Of a stretch of 64,000 nt of DNA, positions 54,941-64,000 are shown piece after piece. Position 1 is the first letter of the stretch; each line of letters begins with the position of its first letter. A program made the position numbers and the translations under genes. Source of the DNA: Ilyonectria destructans (taxonomy: Eukaryota > Ascomycota > Sordariomycetes > Hypocreales > Nectriaceae); the NCBI GenBank assembly GCA_020740775.1, contig JAHEWK010000006.1:1860001-1924000 (forward strand), in the 5' to 3' direction. Below the pieces are notes generated by a model, which was not told the DNA's origin, did not search any database, and saw nothing but the letters and a program-made list of their open reading frames with translations.

Positions 54941-56017
54941 GGACGGGTCCGCGACGCTTAAGGACGCTTACGAGTGAATCGTGGCCTGAAATAGGACGCA
55001 ACAAGATCCTTGGACCTTTTTGGAACTCGGCCTATTCATTGATGGGATGGCCGAGTATAATATGCGTGTGATCTTTGGAGGACGGAAGACCTATTGGACG
55101 AACGGCTTTTCCAACATTGAAAGACGAGCCTATAGACTGCAACAACACTACAAGGAAGTTGGCCAGGTCAGTGGCGAGGCAACTTGCTACAGAAAAATAA
55201 TAAAAAGATCGGAATGGGGAACAGGGGATGATGGATACCCCAACAAAAACAGGAAGATATCGTTGTGGAGGACCGCTTGCACATGAAGGGTTTGCTTCAT
55301 TTCTTGACGACGACATGACATGGCTATCTGGTTTCAGAGCGGTGCGTCACATTTGACAGGTATTTGGTTGGATTCATGAACGGGGAGTGGGAATCAAAGG
55401 CCCACACTGGAGAGCGTCGTGGAGTTTATCGCTCAGGGAATCCTCTTTCGTTAGGTAACCTTAGGATAGTTGTAGTTATGTGAGATACCATATCGGTTGT
55501 AATTGGGGGACGTCATTAAGGGGAATGAATTGAAGAGCATTGACGACGGGGAAAACATTTGCATGTGTGATGTGAAGTTGTGAAGTCTCGAATATTACGT
55601 TATTAGGTACGGATGTAGTGGGAAGGTGGCGGCTAAACTCCGACGTCGGTGACGAGTTTACGTGAGGTAGGTATCCTAGTGCGGGCGGCGGCGGAAGTGG
55701 ACTCGTCAACGAATAGCAACCATTCCGAAAGGAAATTGTCTGACAGCTTCACCATCTGCCATGAGTCCTCTGATCCGATTGAGCAAGGAATAACTTCCTT
55801 CCTTGTCATCCTGCATTTAGCAAGGCCCTCAAACCAAATCAATCGTCGCCCGGCGAGCTTCTCCTCTCGTGTCCATCCTTTCTCAGCTCATGGAGCTTGG
55901 AGAGTGACCTGACGGCATCGGCTCTCATCGGCGCCGACCCACCAGGTGGCTGTCTGTCTGCTTCTCTGAACCTCGGGCTGTGAGAGTTGTGGAGAAAAAA
56001 CAAGGAACCATTGAGCT
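54941..56017. other. Intergenic between the 1737-aa gene and the carrier gene
   Basis: 3' UTR of the left gene and promoter of the right gene. Short frames only; AT content rises around 55440-55620. Nothing else recognised. Confidence 0.6.
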
Positions 56018-57056
56018 ATGGCGACGGAAGTGAGAGGGCAGGCGAATCCGAACATGGACGAGACGCCGAAGCAAATTAAGAAGCCGGGGGGGAGCCATGA
56101 CTACAAGGGCTTCGTGGCGGGAGTCTTCAGTGGCATCGCAAAACTCACCGGTATGGAAACTTTCACCCGGATATCACCAGTCCTGAATGGCTTGCTAACA
56201 CGTTCGTCCAGTTGGCCACCCCTTCGATACCGTCAAGGTCCGCCTGCAGACTACCGACGCATCGCGCTTCAGCGGCCCTCTGCAATGCCTCACGCAGACG
56301 GTCCGCAATGAGGGCTTCGTCGGCCTCTACAAGGGCGCAACGCCGCCGCTCGTCGGCTGGATGTTCATGGACTCGGTCATGCTGGGCTCGCTCAACGTCT
56401 ACCGCCGCCTGCTCTCGGAGAATGTCTTCCACGTCCAGCCCACGGCCGCTCCGGCTCCCGGCGTGAGGACGTCCCTGCCGTCGTACGGCCACGGCATCGC
56501 GGGCATCATGGCCGGCTGCACCGTCAGCTTCATCGCGGCGCCCGTCGAGCACGTCAAGGCGCGGCTGCAGATCCAGTACGCCGCGCAGAAGGCTGACCGG
56601 CTGTACGCAGGCCCCATCGATGCCCTGCGCAAGATCTACACGCACCACGGCATCCGCGGCGTCTACCACGGCCTGTCGGCGACGCTGCTCTTCCGCGGCT
56701 TCTTCTTCTGCTGGTGGGGTAGCTACGACGTCCTATCGCGCTACTTCCGCAAGAACACCAACCTCAGCGCCCCGGCCGTCAACTTCTGGGCCGGCGGGCT
56801 GAGTGCCCAGGTGTTCTGGCTGACCAGCTACCCGAGCGATGTCGTCAAGCAGCGCATCATGACGGATCCCCTGGGCGGGGGACTGCGTGACGGCGTGAGG
56901 AAGTTCCCCCGCTGGAAAGATGCCGCCGTGGCCGTGTATCGGGAGAGTGGATGGAAGGGATACTGGAGGGGGTTCGTGCCATGCTTCTTGAGGGCGTTCC
57001 CCGCGAACGCCATGGCTTTGGTGGCATTCGAGGGCGTGATGCGGTCATTACCATGA
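56018..57056 (+). CDS. Mitochondrial carrier family (SLC25) protein, carnitine/YMC-like
   Basis: Inner-membrane solute carrier. Two exons, 56018-56150 and 56212-57056; 325 aa. The intron interrupts the first repeat; splicing gives SGIAKLT/VGHPFDTVKVRLQ. Three carrier repeats with Px[DE]xx[KR] signatures are visible: PFDTVK, PVEHVK (first acidic position conserved) and PSDVVK, each followed by a Y/W-x-G block (GLYKGATPPLVG, GVYHGLSATLLFRG, GYWRGFVPCFLRA). The layout is closest in memory to carnitine-acylcarnitine, Ymc1 and BOU-type carriers, but the contact-site residues do not let me assign a substrate. It converges on RPL22, with 273 bp between stops. Confidence 0.88.
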
Positions 57057-57329
57057 TGACGAGGGCAAGGCAGTTCTCATGACAATACCCCTTATAGATT
57101 GGATAGAAGGAACCCCGCAGAGCACATTGGTTACACCGGCGTTTTCAGTGGTAGCAGTCACGATAGATCATTCACATCTCAACACACAAGACACAATAAT
57201 AGCTTGTCTCCAATGGAGCAAACACCAAGTGGTGCCACACAAATGGCTGGATCTATTGGCCAAGTCCTAAACTTTTCCTGTCCCAATTCACCAACCCATT
57301 CCTGCGCCTTTCCGATGCAATGCGACGAT

Positions 57330-58002
57330 TTACTCGTCGTCCTCCTCAGCCTCGTCGTTGACGACGTTGAAGAACTTAAGCTCGTAGACGCCTCGGGAGG
57401 TAGAGACAACACGGAGCCAGTCACGGAGCTGCTGCTTCTTGAGGAACTTCTTGGTCCTGCGAGCACTACAGTTAGTACCATTGCGTTTCTCTCTCTCTCT
57501 CTCTTCAACTCCAAGCAGAATAACATACAGGTACTTGAGGTAGCGGCCAGACAGGTCGTTGTGGGCAATGATCTCGATCTTACCCTCGCCCTGCTGCTGG
57601 ATAACAACGTTGTCGCCAAGGTTGTTGGTGCGGCCCTCGACCTTGATGCGGTCCTGGAGGAACTTCTCGAAGGCAGCGACGTCGAAGATCTTGTCGCTCG
57701 CGGGCTGCGAAGCGTTGATGATGAACTGTCGAACTGGGGTTAGCCCTTTTGTTCTTCTCGTTACCCAATTCCCACGGCGCATCGATCGCTTTCGGGGTTG
57801 GCGTCGTGGCCGCGGCCGTCGTCGTCGTGATCATGGGAAGGATGTTGGTTCATACCTTCTTGGTCTGCTTCTGGGCCTTGCCGCCCACCTTCTTCTGTAG
57901 AAATGACATTTAGCCTACTGCATTTTCAAGGCACCTCGCTGCGACCATTGTCGCAGGGGGCCTACAGCAAAGCGGTCATGTACGTACAGTCTGAGGAGCC
58001 AT
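57330..58002 (-). CDS. RPL22: 60S ribosomal protein L22 (eL22)
   Basis: Large-subunit ribosomal protein. Four exons on minus: 58002-57988 (MAPQT), 57894-57856 (KKVGGKAQKQTKK), 57725-57529 (FIINASQPASDKIFDVAAFE) and 57456-57330 (ending EAEEDDE); 125 aa, the family length. Blocks FLQDRIKVEGRTNNLG and HNDLSGRYLKYLTKKFLKK are typical. Two tiny 5' exons (15 and 39 nt) make it easy to truncate. Intron 3 carries a GA/CT microsatellite, and intron 1 a perfect hairpin listed separately. Known of the family: L22 binds stem-loop RNAs and in yeast inhibits splicing of its own intron. The upstream region shares a 15-bp element with RPL30/RPL10. Confidence 0.96.
57488..57504. repeat. (CT)n microsatellite in RPL22 intron 3
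   Basis: About eight CT dinucleotides (GA on the transcript) inside the 72-nt intron, between donor and branch site. Confidence 0.85.
57939..57956 (-). other. Perfect hairpin in RPL22 intron 1
   Basis: CTGCGAC and GTCGCAG separated by 4 nt form a 7-bp stem in a 93-nt intron (57895-57987). On the transcript an AGGC/GCCT pair further out could extend it past an internal loop. A short GC-rich stem in an eL22 transcript fits the type of RNA L22 binds, so autoregulation is a testable inference. Confidence 0.55.
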
Positions 58003-59127
58003 TGTGAATGTGTGTGTGGTTGATTGTGAAGATCGCAAAGAGGTCTAATCCTGCGCCTGAAAGGGAGTGAAGAAAAGTACTGGTGTGGTGGGTTGGTGAT
58101 GCGTCCTGCGAAATTTCGGCCACAATTCTCGTGGGGGTAGCAAAAATGGCCGAAAATTAGGGTTGCGCCGGATTAACTGCGGGCCCTGCCGGATTTTGGC
58201 CGACGTAATGATCACGTGTATATTCACGTGACACTCTCACCATCCACCTCCGCTCCTCAAAGTGTGCTACAGTGGAGATTGATTGATGGACCTGAATTAC
58301 TCGCCTCTGACCACGTAATATTTTACTAATACGTACACTCAGGGGTTTCGAGTAGAAAGTAGTTGATTTACAGTCTTCGTCTTCAGAATTGAGGAAACTT
58401 GTAGGCAGATACGGAAATCTTGCGACAGGCACTCTCACCCGTATAAAATGGATTGATAGGACTACCTCATCTACCTGTCTCCCAACTCACCAAGAATCTT
58501 CTGGAAAGAACTCGTATGTTTGAACTGAAAGCCATCCTTTTCCCCACCATGGTGGAGCTGTCTCGTCTTTACCTTAGCCTCGAGGCACGGTTCTCAACCC
58601 CTAGGGCAACTGTAAAAGGTCATGTGAATTTTGTGGCCGCTTGGATGGCATCGCCCACTTGAAGATTCGTTCTTGTTTGTATTACATGGTGGCTGTATGG
58701 ACAGCTTGATGTCTGCCGTTGTGCAGGCGGCTCTATGGCTGATGGCTAAGCGGGCTAATCGGGTCGTGTCGACACTGAATGGTGACAATACTCCGTTAGT
58801 GAGGGCGTATGTAGTCCGGTGGCCACTACTGGTCAGCAGCTTGCCAGCAACTAGACCTAGGCCGTGAGAACGAAAACTGTTCAGATTCAGGCGACTCACA
58901 ATGCAACCATTCCATCAGAGAGACGGCGGGAGAAGAGTTACGTTCTAGAGAAAAACGGAAGACTGAGAAACAATACTTGAGAGATCAATCCCCGTGAGTT
59001 TCAATTCAAGCGCCGAGTTACAAGGACGTCCAACACCATTCAAATAAATAGTAGTAGAAAACCACTCCGCTATTTGCTGTCTTGAGACCTCGTCTTGAAC
59101 TTCTCTCCCCTCCGACCTCCAACCCAA
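58003..59127. promoter_or_regulatory. RPL22 promoter and 3' side of the lysine-rich gene
   Basis: A 1.1-kb region; both neighbours run leftward. The TTAGGGTTGCGCCGG element (58157-58171) lies 155 bp upstream of the RPL22 start. A TCACGTG overlap, with CACGTG-type E-box half repeats (ATCACGTG, TTCACGTG), is at about 58210-58231. No protein gene supported. Confidence 0.6.
58157..58171 (+). promoter_or_regulatory. TTAGGG-type ribosomal promoter element, copy 2
   Basis: TTAGGGTTGCGCCGG, identical to the element between RPL30 and RPL10 except that one C is missing after TTAGGG. Confidence 0.6.
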
Positions 59128-60084
59128 TCAAGCCGCCGACTCCATCGCCTCAACAAACTTGACAAATCCTTCACCATCGTCCTGCTCAGGGCTGTGTTCG
59201 TCGACTTTGGCTTCTTTGGACTGTTTCTCCTTGGCCTGATCCTCCTGGGGCTTTGTTTCTTTCGCATTGGTTTTGTGACCCATGAACTTGGGATTGAAAG
59301 GCTTCATCTCTTCCTTAAGCTGTTCGTGGCTGGCGTGTTTCTTATTGGACTTGTTCCCCTTGATATTTAGGTTCTTCAACTTGGTCTGGTGCTTCTTGAT
59401 CTTGATATCCTTGATCTTCTGCTCCTCCTCGCGAAGTGTGGCAACGTCATCAGGTCTCTCCAGACGCTTATGCTTTGACGAGATTTCGATGATGACGATA
59501 GACTTGACCTTCTTAGCCTTTTGAACGTCCTTCTTGCCTTCGGGTTTCTTCTCCGCCTTGGTTCCCTTTCCAGCTGGGTTGGGCCGAGCTTGGTCCTTCG
59601 TCTTCTCGTTGGGTTTCTGCTCATTCTTGACCTCATCCCCATCGTTCTTTTTGCTGTCAAGCTTCTTAGCACCGATCTCCTGAGCCTCGGCCTTCTCATA
59701 ATCGGTCTTCTTGGCCTTGGTCACCTTCCCCTTGGATTGTTCGGTGTCCATATCCTCCTTCGCATGGGGCACTCGGGATTCGTCATCTCCGGCCTCGTGC
59801 TTCTTTTTGTCTTCGGGGCCCAAAGGCTTGGGCTCAACGGGTTCGTCTCTCTCCCACTTATCATAGATATATGACAAGTGCTTTCTCGAGGTGTCGATAA
59901 TCTTTTCATCTTCCCTCTTTCTGTTCCCGTTGTCGATTCCATCGTGTTTTTCTCTCCCCGGAACCCTATATGGACCACTACCGACTTGGGCGTTCTTGAG
60001 CAGTAGGGCCGGGTCTGTTGGTTGGATGGGGGCAGCGAGGGCCCCAACAAAGAGGGTGGACAGCAGAGCGAGAGAGCCACGCAT
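59128..60084 (-). CDS. Secreted lysine-rich, cysteine-free protein, 318 aa
   Basis: Single exon. A clear signal peptide, MRGSLALLSTLFVGALAA, precedes a likely cleavage near residue 18. A dibasic Kex2-like site, NRKR, at about 54-57 could release a short propeptide. The rest is extremely charged, dominated by Lys, Glu and Asp (for example KKxxxKKNDGDEVKNEQK), predicted to be disordered, with no cysteine anywhere. Two less charged patches, VKSIVIIEISSKHKRLERP (about 193-211) and the C-terminal DGEGFVKFVEAMES, may be ordered. There is no enzyme motif. Small secreted charged proteins in fungi are often proposed as effectors or wall-associated proteins; here that is only a possibility. CCTTATATGG (60151-60160) upstream could serve as TATA box or a MADS-factor site. 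Confidence 0.82.
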   Translation of the reverse strand: MRGSLALLSTLFVGALAAPIQPTDPALLLKNAQVGSGPYRVPGREKHDGIDNGNRKREDEKIIDTSRKHLSYIYDKWERDEPVEPKPLGPEDKKKHEAGDDESRVPHAKEDMDTEQSKGKVTKAKKTDYEKAEAQEIGAKKLDSKKNDGDEVKNEQKPNEKTKDQARPNPAGKGTKAEKKPEGKKDVQKAKKVKSIVIIEISSKHKRLERPDDVATLREEEQKIKDIKIKKHQTKLKNLNIKGNKSNKKHASHEQLKEEMKPFNPKFMGHKTNAKETKPQEDQAKEKQSKEAKVDEHSPEQDDGEGFVKFVEAMESAA

Positions 60085-60771
60085 TTTGAAATGTCAGACG
60101 TGAAGTAGAGATATGGGTTGTTGTGAAGCGGGAAGCCACGGCCAGCAAGCCCTTATATGGAGGGAGAGGCGATTAACCACATATGTATCAGAAGTAAAAC
60201 ATGCATGACCAAATCCAATACAATGGTGACTTTGCCCTTAAGTACAATGTTGACTTGGTGGAGAGCGGAGTCTGCAGGCTGCATAATCTGCTCCTGTATA
60301 AACTGTTAATGTAGAGTTCCAACGCTGTTTATTATCCACTGCCGAGCTGGGTGGCCTCAAGCTTACATGGAGACCCTGTGGATTCATAAGCTCTCAGGGT
60401 GAATCAAGGTGAAGGTTGAACCAGGTTTCAGTTCGAGCTTCAACATCAAACTTCCATATCCCTCAATGATGGCACATGGCCGACGGAACGATCATCAAGG
60501 CCAAGGGGCATTTTTGGATCCAGTTTTTTACATTGCATGGATCAAGGGTAATTAATCGTCACAGCCGGTCGATGGGAAACATCCATGGCATCACCGCGTT
60601 CAAGTGTATACGAAACCATAACATCCAAATTGCATTTAAACCAAAGTATAAAAAAGTTTGTCTGGCCTCGAACAACGCAAATCGTCCCAAAAAATATCGT
60701 CCCTATCGTTACACATGATAACACATATCTCATCAATACATAGCTCGAATCGAAGAAACATCTTCCTCCTC
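60085..60771. other. Promoter of the lysine-rich gene and 3' UTR of the next gene
   Basis: A 687-bp spacer, AT-richer than average. CCTTATATGG at 60151-60160 lies 67 bp upstream of the lysine-rich start and resembles both a TATA element and a CArG/Mcm1-type box. Nothing else seen. Confidence 0.55.
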
Positions 60772-63700
60772 TCAACTGAACAATTTCTTGAATGCAGCCT
60801 TAATTCCACCCGGCTTCTTCTCATCCTCCTTATCTCTGGCTTTCCGTCGCTCCTGGTGTCGTGCCTTGCGAGCAGCATCCTCGGGGGGAGACTTGGAGGA
60901 TACCTCTTCGTTAGTGGCGGGTCTGGATGACCTTGACGGCCTCGAGGGCCTCGGAGGCTCGTCAAGGGGGTCGCTACGAGTCCTGTGAGGCCTGGTGCGA
61001 GGCTCATCCATAGACTGCCGAGTGTGTCTGGTCTTGGGGCGCATTGTCGACGCGCGCTTGAGGGGTTCGGGGGCTGGGGCTTCCCTCACACTCTTGATAC
61101 TCTCAACAGGGGTCGCTTCCCGCGGTGGCGGCGTGCTGCCGACGATCCCCTCGGAGTTCTTCACATCAAAGAACTTCTTCTCGGGCAAGGCAGGCTCCCC
61201 CCGGTCCACCGGCGGCCGTTCTCGGACGTCGTCAGGCCGAGAGCGGGTAGAATGGCTGTGACGACGAGAGCGACGGTGCCGTCGCTCAGGCTCAGGTGCG
61301 AACTCCGGCTCTTTACCCTTGCTCTCCTTAACACTGGAGGGTTCACGTCTGCGTTCCGAGTCCCTTTCTCTTGGTCGGCGAGTTGAGCGCTCGCGCTCTG
61401 CTCGCTCACGCTCTGCTCGATCACGCTCTGCTCGCTCACGCGCTGCTCGCTCACGCTCTGACCGATCACGCTCGGCCTGCTCACGCTCGGCCTGCTCACG
61501 CTCGGCCTGCTCACGCTCGGCCTGCTCACGCTCGGCTTGCTCACGCTCGGCCCGCTCACGCTCAGCCTTTCGCTTGTCATGGGCGACTTGTTCCTCCGCT
61601 GTTCGGCGCCGTCTCCCAGAGCTGCCGGAGTCGGCAGAGAACCCGCTGTCTCTCCGCTTTGGGGTTCTTGGAGGCGTGCCCGAGCCAGAGCTGTCAGGCC
61701 GATGACGGCGGTGCGAGTGAGTGCCATGGGACGATCGCCTAGTAGAATCTCTACCCTCCTCATCACCACGTAGGCTTCGAGACTTGGGCTCCTCATCGCC
61801 ACGCAGGCTCCGAGATTTTGGCTCCTCCCCACGTACACCTCGAGATCTGGGCTCCTCTTCGCCACGTTGGCGACGAGGCCGAAGCTCGTCCTCGGTGCGA
61901 GTCCTGTGGCGCCTTCTCTCATCCTCGCCCCGTGATCTGTGAGATCTGTTCTCGTCATCGCCACGAGGCCCGCGTTCTCTCCCTTCATCCTCTTCGCGGC
62001 TTCTGCCCGAGTTGTGGGATTGAGAATGGCGGCGCCTGCGGCGTCTCTCTGGGTCTCTGGAGGAGCCAGATTCTCTGCTTTTGTCGTCTGTAAACAAGTC
62101 AGCAACGGACTTGTGAAGTTCCTCATGCTCGTCGTCCTCGAAGCTCCGTCGTGAAGTAGAAGCAACTGGGGAGTAATAGTCCTCCGAATCCAACATCATC
62201 TGGTGTCCCAAATTAGGTAGACGCTGCTGCTGTTCACGTTGGCTTAGAAGAGGCGGGCTGCTAGGGGGGCTCAGAGCCTCCGCTGCCGCATATATGACTA
62301 CAGCAGCAGCAACCGTATCCTCGGCGCGCTGGATAGACATCTTGCGCTTTCGCCGGAGGGTATGAGCTCGCTGCATTCTTATCATTTCTGTATCAGGTAT
62401 CACGATGCCAGGGGTTGGAGGCCGAGGTGCTGCCTCGGTTGGCGAGGATGGGGCCGGCAGAGGAACCTCCCTCTGCGGGAACCCTTCCTTCATGGAGGTA
62501 CCCGGATTTCTAAGATCCAAGCGAGCCGGTGCCTTTGATCGAAGCCCTTCTTCAACCGTCGTGGTTGCGTGCTTGAGGCCTGGGTGGACAGGGGCCTTGG
62601 ACGACTCGCCTTCGGTTGAAAAAGCACGATGTCTCAGGACGGGTCTGCTTTCAACTGCTCGACTTGCCACAGGCATGAAGATGGGTTCCTTGATATACAC
62701 CTCCGTTCCTGGCCGTGGTCTTACAGGGCGCAAGGGTCCACGTCGTTGAGTGTCCAAGGAACGAGGAGGGTATTCGTGGTGAGAAGAATCCCTGGGGGCC
62801 CATTCTCCATGCATCGCTTGCTTATCGGCAACTCTAGAGACTATTGCGGCACCAGCGGCGCCCGCTGCGAAACCCTCCCGCGCAAGAGACGGACCATTAG
62901 AGGTGCGGTATGATGATGACCTGGCGGGCCTCGGGGGACTTTCCATCCTTGGGGGGCTGTCGACATCGGGTGGACTTTCAACCTTTGGGGGCCTTTCAAC
63001 CACGGGAGGCCTTACAGCAACCGGAGGTTCGTCCATCGAATCATCAGATTCTGTGTCTGTATCTTCGTCCACAGGTAGCCGCTCGATGACAAGTTCGCGA
63101 GCGGAAGGCTTGACGGGTTCCTCAAAAGGAGATTCATTTGCGATACTCTTGGGCATTGGCACTTGGCTGGTGGAGACATCAAGCCGAGCCGCTGATGGAG
63201 GCAGGGACCGCTCTTTATCTGACTGGACAGGTGTAGCCTGTTCAAGAGCCGCTGCAACCGAGAGACCTCGGTAGTCAAACTCATCATCCGAATCAGAGTC
63301 AGATTCAGCTTCAGGTGTCTTGGTAGCACGCTCTGGTGAGGCTAGAGACCTCTCTCCCTGTGGAGAGACAGTTGTGACGTGTTCGGGGGCCGCTACAACC
63401 AGGAGACCTTGATGATCAGACTCGTCGTCAGACTCAGAATCGGATTCGACCGAGGGAACACGCTCCGGGGTTGGTGCATTGTCTCTATCAACAGGGTCGT
63501 GTTTTTCTGCGTGCAACTCAAGCTCCTCAGCTACATCCTTCTCGACAGCTTCAGGGATTGCCCTGGGTGATCTGGGCTCAGCTGGTCGTATAATCTCGGC
63601 AGCTTCATCCAAATCCGTGTCCGTATCGTCTGAGAAGGTAGGTTCCTCGTGGGGCTGCAGTTCAGTAGCTTCATCAACGACTTCCTCAGGATCAAAGGCA

Positions 63701-64000
63701 ACCTTGCGGTCAGCTGGGGACATAGCTCGACTCCCGTTATTCCCTGCAGCTTCCAAGAAAAACTTTTGTTCAACATCTGAATCGTCGTCTTCGAGGTCAC
63801 TAGGAGGAAGTACAGGGCTCTCAATGGGGTTTCCGGCCTCTGTTGGAACTTCTTGGGATTCCAAGGGAGTCGCTAAAGAGCTCTCGCCCCCGTCGTCAAC
63901 ATCTGAGGCGACATCGGATGGCTCAAGCACCACATAGTCGAATTCGTGATCTCCCTCAATAATTTGTCTCTCTCGAATCTCGTGGGTCGATGTATCTTCC
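60772..64000 (-). CDS. C-terminal part of a large repeat-rich charged protein (5' end outside the window)
   Basis: An open frame that continues through the right edge; 1075 residues are visible and the start codon is not. The visible N-terminal half is acidic (SDSESDDE-type clusters) with Pro repeats (ERPPKVESPPDVDSPPRMES). Then come RSRSLRGDEEPK repeats, an EQAER pentapeptide array continued by RSERERAARERAER runs that should form a long charged helix, and RRRHSQSHNSGRSR-type SR segments. The last residues, GGIKAAFKKLFS, are basic and amphipathic and could bind membrane. There is no enzyme motif. It resembles charged scaffold-like fungal proteins, but I cannot name the family. The final ORF exon might still contain unseen introns. 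Confidence 0.75.
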   Translation of the reverse strand, partial: EDTSTHEIRERQIIEGDHEFDYVVLEPSDVASDVDDGGESSLATPLESQEVPTEAGNPIESPVLPPSDLEDDDSDVEQKFFLEAAGNNGSRAMSPADRKVAFDPEEVVDEATELQPHEEPTFSDDTDTDLDEAAEIIRPAEPRSPRAIPEAVEKDVAEELELHAEKHDPVDRDNAPTPERVPSVESDSESDDESDHQGLLVVAAPEHVTTVSPQGERSLASPERATKTPEAESDSDSDDEFDYRGLSVAAALEQATPVQSDKERSLPPSAARLDVSTSQVPMPKSIANESPFEEPVKPSARELVIERLPVDEDTDTESDDSMDEPPVAVRPPVVERPPKVESPPDVDSPPRMESPPRPARSSSYRTSNGPSLAREGFAAGAAGAAIVSRVADKQAMHGEWAPRDSSHHEYPPRSLDTQRRGPLRPVRPRPGTEVYIKEPIFMPVASRAVESRPVLRHRAFSTEGESSKAPVHPGLKHATTTVEEGLRSKAPARLDLRNPGTSMKEGFPQREVPLPAPSSPTEAAPRPPTPGIVIPDTEMIRMQRAHTLRRKRKMSIQRAEDTVAAAVVIYAAAEALSPPSSPPLLSQREQQQRLPNLGHQMMLDSEDYYSPVASTSRRSFEDDEHEELHKSVADLFTDDKSRESGSSRDPERRRRRRHSQSHNSGRSREEDEGRERGPRGDDENRSHRSRGEDERRRHRTRTEDELRPRRQRGEEEPRSRGVRGEEPKSRSLRGDEEPKSRSLRGDEEGRDSTRRSSHGTHSHRRHRPDSSGSGTPPRTPKRRDSGFSADSGSSGRRRRTAEEQVAHDKRKAERERAEREQAEREQAEREQAEREQAEREQAERDRSERERAARERAERDRAERERAERERSTRRPRERDSERRREPSSVKESKGKEPEFAPEPERRHRRSRRHSHSTRSRPDDVRERPPVDRGEPALPEKKFFDVKNSEGIVGSTPPPREATPVESIKSVREAPAPEPLKRASTMRPKTRHTRQSMDEPRTRPHRTRSDPLDEPPRPSRPSRSSRPATNEEVSSKSPPEDAARKARHQERRKARDKEDEKKPGGIKAAFKKLFS
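61456..61565. repeat. 15-bp coding minisatellite (EQAER repeat)
   Basis: Tandem copies of GCTCACGCTCGGCCT with few changes, coding EQAER on the minus strand. The first copies are nearly identical at DNA level, implying recent expansion; flanking copies have diverged to ERSER or ERAAR. Confidence 0.88.

Noticed and set aside
56361..57056. Mitochondrial carrier starting at an internal ATG (231 aa)
   Set aside because: Would lose the first carrier repeat; splicing 56150/56212 restores a full-length 325-aa carrier.
57099..57743. 214-codon plus-strand frame over RPL22
   Set aside because: Antisense to RPL22 exons 3 and 4, no domain of its own.
1..64000. tRNA genes, CRISPR arrays, intact transposons
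   Set aside because: Looked for GTTCRANNC T-arms, evenly spaced repeats, and transposase or reverse transcriptase motifs with terminal repeats by eye; none found. A tRNAscan or RepeatMasker run could still reveal a diverged one.

Overview
The window is nuclear DNA of a filamentous ascomycete (Pezizomycotina, most likely Sordariomycetes and perhaps Hypocreales). The basis is short GT-AG introns with CTAAC/CTGAC-type branch sites, orthologues of typical fungal genes (GH72 glucanosyltransferase, fused HIS7, TFB5, Osh3-like OSBP, VPS62), proteins resembling conserved Pezizomycotina unknowns, and CT-rich upstream regions. The genus cannot be fixed from the sequence alone. The window looks like ordinary core chromosome. 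I see no intact transposon, rRNA, tRNA or CRISPR.

Layout, left to right: a divergent ribosomal-protein pair (RPL30 on minus, RPL10 on plus); two unrecognised fungal proteins (573 and 930 aa), the second with an N-terminal Cys/His cluster; VPS62 (minus); a 4-kb gene-free stretch; a TFIIIC tau55/GTF3C6-like subunit (minus) diverging from HIS7 (plus), with a perfect TGACTCA site between them; an ornithine decarboxylase antizyme (minus) that can only be read with a +1 ribosomal frameshift at TCC-TGA; a poorly preserved or hard-to-splice member of an unnamed fungal family (minus); a Gts1-like ArfGAP-UBA-polyQ protein (minus); and an Osh3-like GOLD-PH-FFAT-ORD lipid transfer protein (plus) whose first intron is GC-AG.

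Then follow a GPI-anchored GH72 glucanosyltransferase (plus); a dienoyl-CoA isomerase (plus) with two FarA-type boxes upstream; TFB5 of TFIIH (minus, 71 aa, three exons); a 147-aa single-pass membrane protein with two PPxY motifs (plus); a 1737-aa disordered protein (plus); a mitochondrial carrier (plus) convergent with RPL22 (minus); a lysine-rich cysteine-free secreted protein (minus); and the C-terminal 1075 residues of a large repeat-rich protein (minus) that runs off the right edge.

The genes do not form a pathway cluster. The recurring theme is gene-expression machinery (three ribosomal proteins, TFIIIC, TFIIH) and post-transcriptional control. The most notable points are the antizyme frameshift, a run of inverted repeats in RPL30 intron 2, a perfect hairpin in RPL22 intron 1, and a 15-16 bp TTAGGG-containing element shared by the RPL30/RPL10 and RPL22 promoters. 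Exon boundaries were inferred by eye from reading frame, splice signals and family similarity. No transcript data or database search was available.
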